Positions 17,656-26,961 of a stretch of 64,000 nucleotides of DNA are shown here, piece after piece; the first letter of the stretch is position 1; the number at the start of each line of letters is the position of its first letter. Made by a program: the position numbers and the translations under genes. The DNA is taken from assembly GCA_902492205.1 (NCBI GenBank), contig CABUKU010000003.1, positions 151,491-215,490 on the forward strand, written 5' to 3'. The notes beneath the pieces are model-generated. The model saw nothing but the letters and a program-made list of their open reading frames with translations, did not search any database and had not been told where the DNA came from. The DNA comes from an uncultured Bacteroides sp. Its GTDB lineage: Bacteria > Bacteroidota > Bacteroidia > Bacteroidales > Bacteroidaceae.

Positions 17656-20600
17656 ATGAAAAAAAACTTGTTGCAATCATTTTATGTCCTTAAACAATCT
17701 AAATTAGCCCATATTATTTTAATTATGAAGCTATCTGTCTTTTTTATGTTCCTGATGGTGTTTCAGTTACATGCTGTAAATGCCAATTCACAGGAAGCAC
17801 GGATAAACATACAGAAAAACACACTTTCTTTAGGTGAGTTGATTTCTGAAATAGAGAAACAAACGGAATATTTGTTTGTCTATACAGACAATGACATAGA
17901 CCTTGCTCAAAAGGTGAAACTCAATGCAAAGAATGCTTCGGTAAAACAAATTCTGACCGAGGTATTGAAGAATAATCAATTGGTTTATAAATTCTCTAAT
18001 AATTATATCTCTTTGCGCCATGCCACGGCCAAGCAAATAGAAGCTGTTGAGAATACATCTGCTGTAAGCCAGCAGAAAGTGACGGTGACGGGAGTTGTTA
18101 AAGATGCTCAGGGATTAAGCATTCCGGGAGCTAACATAGTGGTGAAAGGTACTACTACCGGAACCATTACCGATATAGACGGTAATTTTAGTCTTCAAAT
18201 ACCTGTTGGCAGTATTGTCGAAGTAAGTTATGTGGGTTATGTAACCAAAGAAGTTAAGGTAAATAGTGCCAAACGTTTGAATCTGGTGCTCGACGAAGAT
18301 GCTCAGGCTCTGGAAGCAGTGGTGGTAGTGGGATATACTACGCAGAAAAAAGCTGACCTTACCGGTGCCGTTTCTTCTGTGAAAGTGGCGGGGTTGAATG
18401 ACTTGGCTGTTACAGGTATCAATAATGCGCTGCAAGGCCGTATGTCAGGTGTGACAGTTATGCCGAGCAGCGGTGCTCCGGGTGCTACCACTTCCGTGCG
18501 TATTCGCGGTATGGGAACATTCGGTAACAACGAACCTCTTTATGTTATCGACGGTATGCCTGCCGAAAACATGAATGACATCAACCCTTCCGATATTGAG
18601 CGTATTGATGTTTTGAAAGATGCTGCATCGGCAGCCATTTACGGATCGAGAGCTGCAAACGGTGTGGTAATCATCCAGACAAAGAAGGGTAAGAGCGGTA
18701 AAGTGAATGTGGCTTTCAATACTTATCACGGAGTAGCTACTCCTCAGAAAATGCTAAAGCTCCTCACAGCCAAACAGCGTAATATGATTCATTTGGAAGC
18801 TTATCAGAATGCAATAGATGACGGGAGCTTGAGTATCAATCCGGGTAGCAATGATCCTCGTGATTATTATTACAGTGATTATGCGCAGCAGACACGTACT
18901 AATTGGCAGGATGAAGTTTTTCAGAATGCTTATCAGGGAAACTATGACTTGGCAATATCAGGTGGTACCGACCGCATTAAATATAATATCATGGGAGGTC
19001 ATTTGACACAAGACGGTATTGTGAAGAAGAGCGGCTTCAACCGTACTACTTTCCGCATCAATACAGAAATTGAAGTTATTAAAGGCTTGACAGTTGCCGA
19101 GAACTTAATGATCTCTCATTCCAACCAGAAGATTGTGCCGGATATGGGTTACTTCTCTGGAGCCATTACCTCCGCTTTGCTTTTTGATCCTGCTGTTCCC
19201 GTTTATGCCGAAGGCGGTGGCTATAGCGGAGTGGGTGAGTTAGCTGCCGATTTGAGAAACCCGGTGGCAATTGTTGACCGTGCCGATCATAAGAAAGTAC
19301 GTGACCGCATCTTCGGAAATGTTTATGCTCAATATAATTTCTTGAAAGACTTTACCATTAAAACCGATTTCGGTTATGATTGGTCTAAGTGGAGTGATAA
19401 AGAGTTCAATCCTAAGTTTTTGGAGCCGGGAGGCAAGAGCGACACGAACCAGTTAACACAGAGGGATTGGATTGGTAGCCGTTGGATGAATACTACTACT
19501 TTAAAGTTTGATAAGAAGATTAAAAGACATCACGTGATGGCTTTAGCCGGTTATTCTTATGAAGCATATAACATGGAGTTTACAAATACTCGTGGTTCCG
19601 GTTTCGTATCCGAAGATACTTCTCAGCGTTACATGAGTGCTGCTACCAATATATTGTGGGCACAGGGAGGACGTGAAGAATGGGCATTGTTATCTTACTT
19701 CGGGCGTTTGGACTATTCGTTTGCAGACCGTTACTTATTATCTGTAAACTTCCGCTCAGACGGTTCTTCCAAGTTCTCAAAAGATAATCGTTGGGGATAT
19801 TTTCCGTCAGTTTCTGCCGGATGGCGTATTTCGGAAGAGCCGTTCTTCGAACCTGCCAAAAAGGTTGTCAGCAATTTGAAGATTCGCGGTAGTTGGGGTA
19901 AACTGGGTAACCAGAATATTTATAGTAACTATCCGACGAAGACTATCATCAACAACACGACAGACGATGATGGTTACAATGTAGTGTTTGGTAAAGGCGG
20001 AAGCTATGTCACTGCCGGACGTTACGAAGCAACTATGGCTAATCCGGATTTGAAATGGGAGGTTACTACACAAACCGACTTGGGATTGGATGTTACTTTC
20101 TTCGGTAAATTGGATTTGGGACTTGATTATTATAATAAGGAGTCAACAGATGTATTGATTCAAGTTCCGGCTCCTTCATTGGCTGGCGTAACAAGCGATC
20201 CTTGGCAGAATGCTGCAAAAGTACGTAACCGTGGTTTCGATGCAAATATAGCATATCATACAAATGTCAAAGGTTTTGATATTAATGCTTATGGTAACAT
20301 CAGTACTGTGAAAAATGAGGTATTGGCTTTAGGTAATGGCAGCAGTGCTATCTTTACAAGCTCATACCGTGGAACCAATATAACACGTACCACTGTTGGC
20401 GAGCCTATTGCTCATTTCTTCGGATATAAAACAGACGGAATCTTCCGCACTCAAGATGCTATCGACCAATATCTGAATAAAGACGGTGAAAAAATACAAC
20501 CGGATGCTCATTTGGGAGATCTTAAATTTGTGGATGTAAACGATGATGGAGTGATTGACGATAAAGACAAAACAAATCTTGGTAACGGATTCCCTGACTT

Positions 20601-21120
20601 TACTTATGGTTTTGGAGCTGATCTCGGTTATAAAGGTTTTGATTTGAATTTCTTCTTCCAGGGAGTGGCGGGATATGATATTCTTAATGCAATGACTTTT
20701 GAAGGAATGTTTGTGGATATCCGCTATAATCAGTTTGCCGATATCATGGATCGTTATCATCCTGTTAATAATCCTAACGGAAATCTGCCACGCGTAATTA
20801 TCAGTGACCGTGACAAGAATAACAATAGCAAACCATCTGATTATTATATCAGTAGCGGTGACTATTTGCGTTTGAAGTCATTGACTTTAGGATACACATT
20901 CGATAAGAAACTAACACGTAAAATAGGTTTAGAGAAATTACGTATTTATGTAACAGGACAGAATTTGTTTACTATAACCAAATATAAAGGTTATGATCCC
21001 GACTTGGGTGATACTTCTGCCAGCGAAACAGATCATTTCGGTGTAACGGAAGTGGGGGTGGATCGCGGTCAATTCCCTCAAGCGAGAACTTTTATTGTCG
21101 GTGCTAATATTAATTTCTAA
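17656..21120 (+). CDS. SusC-like TonB-dependent transporter with STN signalling domain (PUL2)
   Basis: The 1154-residue SusC/RagA protein has a signal peptide (ending NANSQE). An STN (secretin/TonB N-terminal) domain spans residues about 48-120 (SLGELISEIEKQTEYLFVY), followed by a CarboxypepD_reg-like domain (about 140-215), then the plug beginning VVVGYTTQKKADLTGAVSSV and the beta-barrel. The STN domain signals ligand binding to a FecR anti-sigma factor, which is encoded just upstream. With the SusD 12 bp downstream it forms the import complex of PUL2. The receptor should drive its own operon through the ECF sigma factor. Confidence 0.96.
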   Translation: MKKNLLQSFYVLKQSKLAHIILIMKLSVFFMFLMVFQLHAVNANSQEARINIQKNTLSLGELISEIEKQTEYLFVYTDNDIDLAQKVKLNAKNASVKQILTEVLKNNQLVYKFSNNYISLRHATAKQIEAVENTSAVSQQKVTVTGVVKDAQGLSIPGANIVVKGTTTGTITDIDGNFSLQIPVGSIVEVSYVGYVTKEVKVNSAKRLNLVLDEDAQALEAVVVVGYTTQKKADLTGAVSSVKVAGLNDLAVTGINNALQGRMSGVTVMPSSGAPGATTSVRIRGMGTFGNNEPLYVIDGMPAENMNDINPSDIERIDVLKDAASAAIYGSRAANGVVIIQTKKGKSGKVNVAFNTYHGVATPQKMLKLLTAKQRNMIHLEAYQNAIDDGSLSINPGSNDPRDYYYSDYAQQTRTNWQDEVFQNAYQGNYDLAISGGTDRIKYNIMGGHLTQDGIVKKSGFNRTTFRINTEIEVIKGLTVAENLMISHSNQKIVPDMGYFSGAITSALLFDPAVPVYAEGGGYSGVGELAADLRNPVAIVDRADHKKVRDRIFGNVYAQYNFLKDFTIKTDFGYDWSKWSDKEFNPKFLEPGGKSDTNQLTQRDWIGSRWMNTTTLKFDKKIKRHHVMALAGYSYEAYNMEFTNTRGSGFVSEDTSQRYMSAATNILWAQGGREEWALLSYFGRLDYSFADRYLLSVNFRSDGSSKFSKDNRWGYFPSVSAGWRISEEPFFEPAKKVVSNLKIRGSWGKLGNQNIYSNYPTKTIINNTTDDDGYNVVFGKGGSYVTAGRYEATMANPDLKWEVTTQTDLGLDVTFFGKLDLGLDYYNKESTDVLIQVPAPSLAGVTSDPWQNAAKVRNRGFDANIAYHTNVKGFDINAYGNISTVKNEVLALGNGSSAIFTSSYRGTNITRTTVGEPIAHFFGYKTDGIFRTQDAIDQYLNKDGEKIQPDAHLGDLKFVDVNDDGVIDDKDKTNLGNGFPDFTYGFGADLGYKGFDLNFFFQGVAGYDILNAMTFEGMFVDIRYNQFADIMDRYHPVNNPNGNLPRVIISDRDKNNNSKPSDYYISSGDYLRLKSLTLGYTFDKKLTRKIGLEKLRIYVTGQNLFTITKYKGYDPDLGDTSASETDHFGVTEVGVDRGQFPQARTFIVGANINF

Positions 21121-21132
21121 ATTTATTTGATT

Positions 21133-22644
21133 ATGAGAAAATTATATATACTATTTATTCTGCCTTTATTGTTATCTGCTTGCGATTTAGACAGAGAACC
21201 GTATGGAATTTCTGATTACTGGAATACTGAGGCAGACGTAATGATGGGACTCGATGCTGCCTATGAGCCTTTGTATTTTGAAGATGGTTTCGGGCGCGGA
21301 TTGTGGTGGCTTGATACTGCCAGTGATGATATGACAATGAACCGTAATTTTACGGAAATAACCAGTTTGACGAATTTCACAGCCGATGGAGCTGTCAATG
21401 CATCTGGTAACTTGTATGATAATTGGCAATTCATGTACCGCATCATCCGTCGTTGCAACGATGTTATGAAGTATGCCGAATTAGTAGATATGACCAAAGA
21501 AAACAAGGACATTGCTCTTGGAGAGGCAAACTTCCTTTGTGCGTTCAGTTATTTCTACTTGGCAAAGAGATATGGCGGACTTCCTTTTTATGATTATAAA
21601 ACTCCTGAGGATGTGAATAAGAAACGTGAAACGAAAACGGAAACTTATACACGTATTGTCGGTTATTTAAATACTGCTATTGAACATTTTGAAGCACAGT
21701 CTCTGTGGAATCGTACCGGTAAAGATTTGGGAAGACCAAACTTAGGTGCGGCTTATGGATTATTGGCTAAAGTATATGCTCATTGGGGAAAATATGATAA
21801 GTGTAAAGAGGCTACTCAGAAAGTAATCGGCAAATATACTTTGGATACCACCAATAACAATGGTTTCGAACATCTGTTCTCACCGGATGGTGAAGACCAT
21901 GAAGAAGTTCTTTTCAATCTGGTTTGTAATCCGGTGCGTCACCAAGGAACCGTGTCTTCTATTATTTTGCTGTCATTCGCTTTGAGCGATGGTGCCGGAT
22001 GGTCGCAGTTTGCTCCGACAAAGAGCTTGTATAAGGCTTTTGATAAGGGAGATTTGCGCCGCAGGGTAACGCTGGTAGGCGAGGGCGATAAAGTTAAATA
22101 TTTGGGAAAAGAGGTTACTCTTACCAAAAATATGATTATAGACATGTCAGATGGTTATATGTGTGCCAAGTTTGCAAAGGCCTATGAAGGTTTAACCGAA
22201 TGGCAGTGGGAGAGTGGTGCGGATATTCCTTTGTTGCGTTATTCGGACGTATTGCTGATTGATGCGGAAGCCGATATATTCCTTGCCGGTGGTGGTCCCG
22301 ATGCTCCTACATTGGAAGTTCCTGCTGCTGCAAAGTCTTTTAATGAAGTTCGTCTGAGAGCTTTCGGAGGCGATGTTACTAAGAAAATAGCTGCTCCGAC
22401 ATTTAATGATTTGGTGAAAGAACGCCGTTGTGAGTTGGCTTATGAGGGCGAAAGACATTTTGACCTTGTTCGTTGGGGCTTGGCAAAAGATATATATGCT
22501 GCGGCAAAAGATGATGATACACACGGACCGCGTACTTTTGATCCGACAAAGAATGCTCATTTCCCGATACCGCAGAAAGAAATAGAAAACACGGATTACA
22601 AACTCATTAATAATCCGGCTCCGGGATACTCTACCTTTGAATAA
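21133..22644 (+). CDS. SusD-like surface lipoprotein (PUL2)
   Basis: The 503-residue SusD/RagB protein has the lipobox LLSACDLD. The ATG at 21133 is chosen over a TTG two codons earlier. Family features include LGEANFLCAFSYFYLAKRYGGLPFY, LLRYSDVLLIDAEA and the C-terminal KERRCELAYEGERHFDLVRWGLAK segment ending in NNPAPGYSTFE. It is the binding partner of the STN-SusC upstream. Confidence 0.95.
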   Translation: MRKLYILFILPLLLSACDLDREPYGISDYWNTEADVMMGLDAAYEPLYFEDGFGRGLWWLDTASDDMTMNRNFTEITSLTNFTADGAVNASGNLYDNWQFMYRIIRRCNDVMKYAELVDMTKENKDIALGEANFLCAFSYFYLAKRYGGLPFYDYKTPEDVNKKRETKTETYTRIVGYLNTAIEHFEAQSLWNRTGKDLGRPNLGAAYGLLAKVYAHWGKYDKCKEATQKVIGKYTLDTTNNNGFEHLFSPDGEDHEEVLFNLVCNPVRHQGTVSSIILLSFALSDGAGWSQFAPTKSLYKAFDKGDLRRRVTLVGEGDKVKYLGKEVTLTKNMIIDMSDGYMCAKFAKAYEGLTEWQWESGADIPLLRYSDVLLIDAEADIFLAGGGPDAPTLEVPAAAKSFNEVRLRAFGGDVTKKIAAPTFNDLVKERRCELAYEGERHFDLVRWGLAKDIYAAAKDDDTHGPRTFDPTKNAHFPIPQKEIENTDYKLINNPAPGYSTFE

Positions 22645-22654
22645 TCTATAAACA

Positions 22655-23701
22655 ATGAAGTATTTTATGAAACGATATATAATATATTTATTCGCATTAC
22701 TCCTTTGGAGTTCTGTACAGTTTAGTTTGACTTCATGTACCAATGATGTCTACAGTGATGATAGTGGAATCAAGCTACCGGAAAGAGAAGTAATCGAGGT
22801 GACTCCTGTAATGGGTTCATGGAAGATAAAGACATTGGATGCGAACGTGGAAACCGGCATACCGCAAGTTGACGAAGCCATTAAAGAAGGAATTATGAGT
22901 AATCCTATCTTGGTAGTGTTTAAGAACTTTGATCCTGTTTTTACTTTCGGAGTAGAGGATGTGGTGATTACGGCGATAAACAATGATATTCCCGCCGGGA
23001 CTTATAAGTATGAAAATAATGTTTTGAATTATCACATGGTAGTAACTGGAGTTGGTATGGGAGTGCCTGATATCGATCAGGAAGTTTCCTTACCTATAAC
23101 AGTGTCAGAAGATGGTTATGTCATTACCGGAACTTTTGATGCCCGTCCTTTGGTGGCTGACCAATTGCAGGGAATGGGAATTGATCCGTCGGCTGTTACA
23201 GTCGATTTGGTTATTGCATTGAGAAATACCGAAGCTCCCGATGAAGAAGAAGGAGGTGGTGCAGAGCAGACACCGATAGTGAATACATGGGATTTAAAAA
23301 GTATGAATGCTGATATTGAAACTCAGAATCCGGAACTTAATACTGTAATTGCACAACAAATTATGGAGAATGAACTTTTGAAGAAAATTCAAGAGTTCAG
23401 TCCTGCTTTCAAGTTTGATAAAGATGGAAAAGTTTCACTTGTTGTAGCTGGAATGAGTGTGTCTGCCGGAACATATACTTATGAAGAATCTGGTAAATTG
23501 CACTTTGATTTGGAGTTGAAAGGTCTTGGCATTGTTGGAATTCCGGATACATTAGCAGCTTTGGATTTTAATACAGAAATGACTGATGATAATACTAAAT
23601 TGACTGCACGCTTGGATATTCATTTCTTGCTGCCTGATTTGGGAGTGGATTTAAGTCAGGCTAAAACAGATTTGGTAGTTATGCTGGAGCTTGCTAAATA
23701 G
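22655..23701 (+). CDS. Internally duplicated PUL2 lipoprotein of unknown function
   Basis: The 348-residue lipoprotein has the lipobox SLTSCTND. Residues about 48-195 and 205-347 are two copies of the same domain: PVMGSWKIKTLDANVETG aligns with PIVNTWDLKSMNADIETQ, and IPAGTYKYENNVLNYHMVV aligns with VSAGTYTYEESGKLHFDLE. They are joined by an acidic, Gly-rich linker (EAPDEEEGGGAEQ). The repeat pattern (W-x-L/I-K start, alternating strands) suggests a lipocalin-like beta-barrel. The position after SusD suggests a surface ligand-binding protein, perhaps for a lipid. I do not recognise the family with certainty. Confidence 0.75.
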   Translation: MKYFMKRYIIYLFALLLWSSVQFSLTSCTNDVYSDDSGIKLPEREVIEVTPVMGSWKIKTLDANVETGIPQVDEAIKEGIMSNPILVVFKNFDPVFTFGVEDVVITAINNDIPAGTYKYENNVLNYHMVVTGVGMGVPDIDQEVSLPITVSEDGYVITGTFDARPLVADQLQGMGIDPSAVTVDLVIALRNTEAPDEEEGGGAEQTPIVNTWDLKSMNADIETQNPELNTVIAQQIMENELLKKIQEFSPAFKFDKDGKVSLVVAGMSVSAGTYTYEESGKLHFDLELKGLGIVGIPDTLAALDFNTEMTDDNTKLTARLDIHFLLPDLGVDLSQAKTDLVVMLELAK

Positions 23702-23723
23702 TATTATTAACAATTAAGACAGA

Positions 23724-24692
23724 ATGAATAAAAGTAGTTTCTATACTTTGCTGCTTATCTTTGTGTTGGCTCTTGCAGCCAACACAAAACTTGCGGCAAA
23801 CGATAAAGTACAAAAAGAAACATACATATTTGCAATCAAGGGACAAGATACATTGTCCCTTGATAAATATGAAGTATTATCGGAACAAGCCACACCTGCA
23901 AAACCTGTTCTGCTGTTTGCATTCGGTGGTGGTTTCAAAGGAGGTGAAAGAGATGCGGAACGGTATGTCTCTTTTTTTGAGTTCTTGGCTGAGAATGGGT
24001 TTGTTGTAGTATCTACGGATTATCGTACTGCGTTGAAGAATCCGGACTCCAAACAACTTTCCACAACGGAAGGTTTTGTTGCGGCATTGCAAAATGCTAT
24101 ATTTGTAGCCGTAGAAGATTTCTATGATGCAACAAGCTATGTGATGAAGAACAGCAGTAATTGGAATGTTGACGCTCAAATGATTATAGCATGCGGCTCC
24201 AGTGCCGGAGCCATAACTGTTTTGCAGGCCGAATACGAACTTTGTAACAGAACGGCTTTATCAAAACATTTGCCGGATTCATTTAATTATGCCGGAGTAG
24301 TATCTTTTGCGGGAGCAATATGCAATTTGGGAAACTTGCAATGGCAGACAGAACCATGCCCTATCATGCTGTTTCATGGGGATGCCGATAGAACAGTGCC
24401 TTATGAGAAAGCATTAATTGAAGGATTAGGAGGATTGTGGGGGTCTGCAAGCATTGTGCAGCAGTTGGAAAGCATGAACGTTCCTTATTATTTTTACAAA
24501 GTGGAGAACGCAGGCCATTCCATAGCCGACACTCCTCTTGTTGATAATAAATATGATGTGCTGAGTTTCTTAACCAGACAAGTATTGAAAAAAGGCAAGC
24601 TGACAATAGTAACAGACGAGAAAGTTCCGGGCGAAAAACCGGTAAACAAGGACTTTACTATTTTGGATTATATACAAAACAATATGAATTAA
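23724..24692 (+). CDS. Secreted alpha/beta-hydrolase, putative esterase
   Basis: The 322-residue protein has a cleavable signal peptide (MNKSSFYTLLLIFVLALAANT). It has the alpha/beta-hydrolase fold with an oxyanion-hole segment FAFGGGFKGGERD, a nucleophile elbow CGSSAGA (Ser160), an acid in HGDADRTVPY and the catalytic His in NAGHS. It resembles carboxylesterase or acetyl-xylan-esterase-like proteins of PULs. In an operon that also has a phospholipase C and no recognised glycosidase, deacylation of a lipid or acylated inositol glycan is plausible but unproven. Confidence 0.8.
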   Translation: MNKSSFYTLLLIFVLALAANTKLAANDKVQKETYIFAIKGQDTLSLDKYEVLSEQATPAKPVLLFAFGGGFKGGERDAERYVSFFEFLAENGFVVVSTDYRTALKNPDSKQLSTTEGFVAALQNAIFVAVEDFYDATSYVMKNSSNWNVDAQMIIACGSSAGAITVLQAEYELCNRTALSKHLPDSFNYAGVVSFAGAICNLGNLQWQTEPCPIMLFHGDADRTVPYEKALIEGLGGLWGSASIVQQLESMNVPYYFYKVENAGHSIADTPLVDNKYDVLSFLTRQVLKKGKLTIVTDEKVPGEKPVNKDFTILDYIQNNMN

Positions 24693-24717
24693 TAAAAACT
24701 CTTAAACTTAAGTACAG

Positions 24718-25674
24718 ATGAAACTCACCTGCAAAACCCTTTTCCCTTTCTTTTTTTTATTGCTGGCAGCTTGTTCGGGCGGGCAAAAAGACATATCGGT
24801 CGAAGATGCCTCCACATGGATGAAAGAACTTGATGATTCGCTTCCGCTATGCAAAATATCCATTCCGGGTTCCCATGACAGTGGTGCTTGTCGTAATGGA
24901 GGTGTCTTCATTAAAACGCAGGATATTGATATTGCCACTCAATTAAAGGAAGGCATACGTTTCTTCGATATACGTTTGCAAGCTATGCCTGATGGTAAAT
25001 TGGGAATTTATCACGGACCTTTCTTTCAAGACATATACTGGGAAGAAAATGTATTGGCGGATTTTATATCTTTTCTTCAGGCAAATCCTTCCGAAACATT
25101 GATTGTTTCTTTGAAAAAGGAAAATGGAGAATTGACCGATTATGCTAAACTTGTCTCATCTGTGTTAAGTAAACCTGAGTATCAATCCTATTTTGTTGAT
25201 AATTTCCGGCAGGATTTGACATTGGGCGATTGCCGTGGAAAAATCCTTTTTATGCACCGGGACCATGCTATGGATAACTATCATGGTGCAGAATGTTTTG
25301 ATTGGGCAGATAATGCTACTTGTATGCTTACTGTACGTGGCAGGGATGGAGCCGAAGGCAAAGTGACCGTAGAGGACGAATATCAATATCCTTCTTCTGC
25401 AAAGGCTGATTATAAGGTTGAAACATGCATTCGTAACATAGATAAAATTGCTGCCGAACCAAAGGATTCTTATTTGTGGGCATTCACTTTTGTCAGTGCA
25501 ACTGCTGTTCCTGTATCAGGTCCTGTTCATTTTGCCGAAAAAGTAAATGAACCGGTTGCCAAACATATTCAGGAAATGAGTAAAAAGAATTGCGGCATTG
25601 TTATAATTGACTTTGCAGGAAGTGAACAAGGACAAATGCTTGTTAAGGCATTGATTGATAATAATATAAAATAG
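24718..25674 (+). CDS. PI-PLC X-domain lipoprotein (phosphatidylinositol-specific phospholipase C family)
   Basis: The 318-residue lipoprotein (lipobox LLAACSGG, Cys19) has an X-domain that includes KISIPGSHDSGA and GIRFFDIRLQ, then LGIYHGPFF. His53 and His99 match the two catalytic histidines of bacterial PI-PLC in spacing and context. Such enzymes cleave phosphatidylinositol or GPI anchors to diacylglycerol and a cyclic inositol phosphate. The order (lipoprotein, esterase, PI-PLC after SusC/SusD) suggests a PUL for an inositol-lipid or lipid-anchored glycan. It is the last gene before a strong terminator. Confidence 0.88.
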   Translation: MKLTCKTLFPFFFLLLAACSGGQKDISVEDASTWMKELDDSLPLCKISIPGSHDSGACRNGGVFIKTQDIDIATQLKEGIRFFDIRLQAMPDGKLGIYHGPFFQDIYWEENVLADFISFLQANPSETLIVSLKKENGELTDYAKLVSSVLSKPEYQSYFVDNFRQDLTLGDCRGKILFMHRDHAMDNYHGAECFDWADNATCMLTVRGRDGAEGKVTVEDEYQYPSSAKADYKVETCIRNIDKIAAEPKDSYLWAFTFVSATAVPVSGPVHFAEKVNEPVAKHIQEMSKKNCGIVIIDFAGSEQGQMLVKALIDNNIK

Positions 25675-25697
25675 ATTTTCCATTATTGATTGGTTAT

Positions 25698-25742
25698 ATA
25701 TGGTCTTATATCGTGTTTTGCACAATATAAGACCATATTTTA
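25698..25742 (+). terminator. Rho-independent terminator closing PUL2
   Basis: A perfect 14-bp stem ATATGGTCTTATAT (25698-25711) pairs with ATATAAGACCATAT (25725-25738) and is followed by TT and T-rich sequence, 23 bp after the PI-PLC stop codon. Confidence 0.92.
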
Positions 25743-25819
25743 TTATTAGTTTCAGGTCATTTTTGTGAGTAAAAGAAGTCTTATTTTATTCGTTATGTTT
25801 TCTAACATACAATAAAATT

Positions 25820-25849
25820 TTTGCTTAAACGTTTTAGCTACTATATTTG
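25820..25849 (+). promoter_or_regulatory. Promoter of the LacI-type regulator gene
   Basis: TTTG (25820-25823) and TATATTTG (25842-25849) match the Bacteroidales -33/-7 consensus with an 18-base gap. A LacI-like palindrome fills the gap. The start codon of the regulator is at 25906. Confidence 0.8.
25823..25838. promoter_or_regulatory. Putative LacI-family operator within the regulator's own promoter
   Basis: GCTTAAACGTTTTAGC is a palindrome with a central CG and one mismatched pair, the usual form of LacI/GalR operators. It lies exactly between the -33 and -7 elements, so binding would block transcription (autorepression). A related site lies before the permease gene at 26932. Confidence 0.65.
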
Positions 25850-25905
25850 CAACAAAATAATAAGAAATATGATTTCTATGTATGTAGAAATGAGTAAGGA
25901 ATAAT

Positions 25906-26907
25906 ATGAAAAGAACTTCTATTAAAAATATTGCAGAAAAATTAGGAATTTCTAATGCTACAGTTTCATTGGTGCTTAGTGGGAAAGAAAAAGAAGGTAG
26001 AGTAAGTAAAGAACTATCTGAAAAAATTCGTCATACTGCAAAAGAATTAAATTATCAGCCTAATGGTATTGCTAGGAGTTTAAGAATGGGACGTTCACAA
26101 ACTATAGGATTAATTGTTGCTGACATCTCTAACTTATTTTTCGGTTCATTGGCATTTTGTATTCAGGAAGAATTGGAAAAACATGGCTATACGGTAATTA
26201 TAGCCAATACTAATGAGAATGTCGATAAAATGGGAAATATGATTAACACATTGATAAACAGACAGGTTGATGGGTTTATTATTATTCCGACAGAGAATAG
26301 TGAGAGGCATATACAGGAGTTAGTGAATAATCATGTACCTTTAGTTTTGATTGACCGTTATTTCCCTTTCATTAGAACGAATTATGTAGTTACAGATAAT
26401 TATAGAGCTTCTTTGGAAGCTACTAAATTGATGATCGGAAAAGGCTGCACTAAAATTGCTTTATTAACTTATAAAAATAATCTTCCTCATATATTGGAAA
26501 GAAATAGTGGGTATCAAGATGCTCTTACTTATGCAGGGCTAAAGGAGCACACTTGTATAAAGGAAATTCGTTATTCTAATATTAAAGAAGATGTGAAGAA
26601 TGCCATTGATGAACTATTTTGTGCAGGATCAGATGTTGATGGTATATTATTTACTACCAATAGTATCTCTATGTTGGGTATTAAGAATTTAATGCGTAAA
26701 GGCATTGATATTCCTAATAGTGTAAAAGTAGTATGTTTTGATAAAAGTGATGCTTTCGATTTAATGTCTATTCCTATACCTTATATATTGCAACCGATCG
26801 AGGAAATGGGAAAACATTCTGTTAAGATATTAATAAAGCAGATAGAAGAAGAATGTCAGGATATTGAAGAATTGAAATTACCGGCAGAGCTACATAATAT
26901 TCTTTAG
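25906..26907 (+). CDS. LacI/GalR-family transcriptional regulator
   Basis: The 333-residue protein has an N-terminal LacI helix-turn-helix (SIKNIAEKLGISNATVSLVL) and hinge helix (NGIARSLRMGRS). A periplasmic-binding-protein-like ligand domain runs from about residue 62 (TIGLIVADISNLFFGSL) to the end. It presumably senses a sugar of the pathway encoded downstream. Bacteroidales PULs more often use hybrid two-component or SusR/ECF regulators, so a LacI-type regulator at the head of a PUL is less common. Codon use is AT-rich like that of the adjacent permease. Confidence 0.92.
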   Translation: MKRTSIKNIAEKLGISNATVSLVLSGKEKEGRVSKELSEKIRHTAKELNYQPNGIARSLRMGRSQTIGLIVADISNLFFGSLAFCIQEELEKHGYTVIIANTNENVDKMGNMINTLINRQVDGFIIIPTENSERHIQELVNNHVPLVLIDRYFPFIRTNYVVTDNYRASLEATKLMIGKGCTKIALLTYKNNLPHILERNSGYQDALTYAGLKEHTCIKEIRYSNIKEDVKNAIDELFCAGSDVDGILFTTNSISMLGIKNLMRKGIDIPNSVKVVCFDKSDAFDLMSIPIPYILQPIEEMGKHSVKILIKQIEEECQDIEELKLPAELHNIL

Positions 26908-26931
26908 TAAGAATATATTTTTTAATCTCAT

Positions 26932-26949
26932 AAGTTAATCGTTTAACTT
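26932..26949. promoter_or_regulatory. Putative second LacI operator upstream of the permease
   Basis: AAGTTAATCGTTTAACTT is palindromic except for one pair next to the central CG. It shares the core TTAA-W-CGTTT-W-A with the site at 25823. It lies 13 bp before the permease start codon, in the 54-bp gap after the regulator gene. Confidence 0.55.
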
Positions 26950-26961
26950 TAAATTATTATT

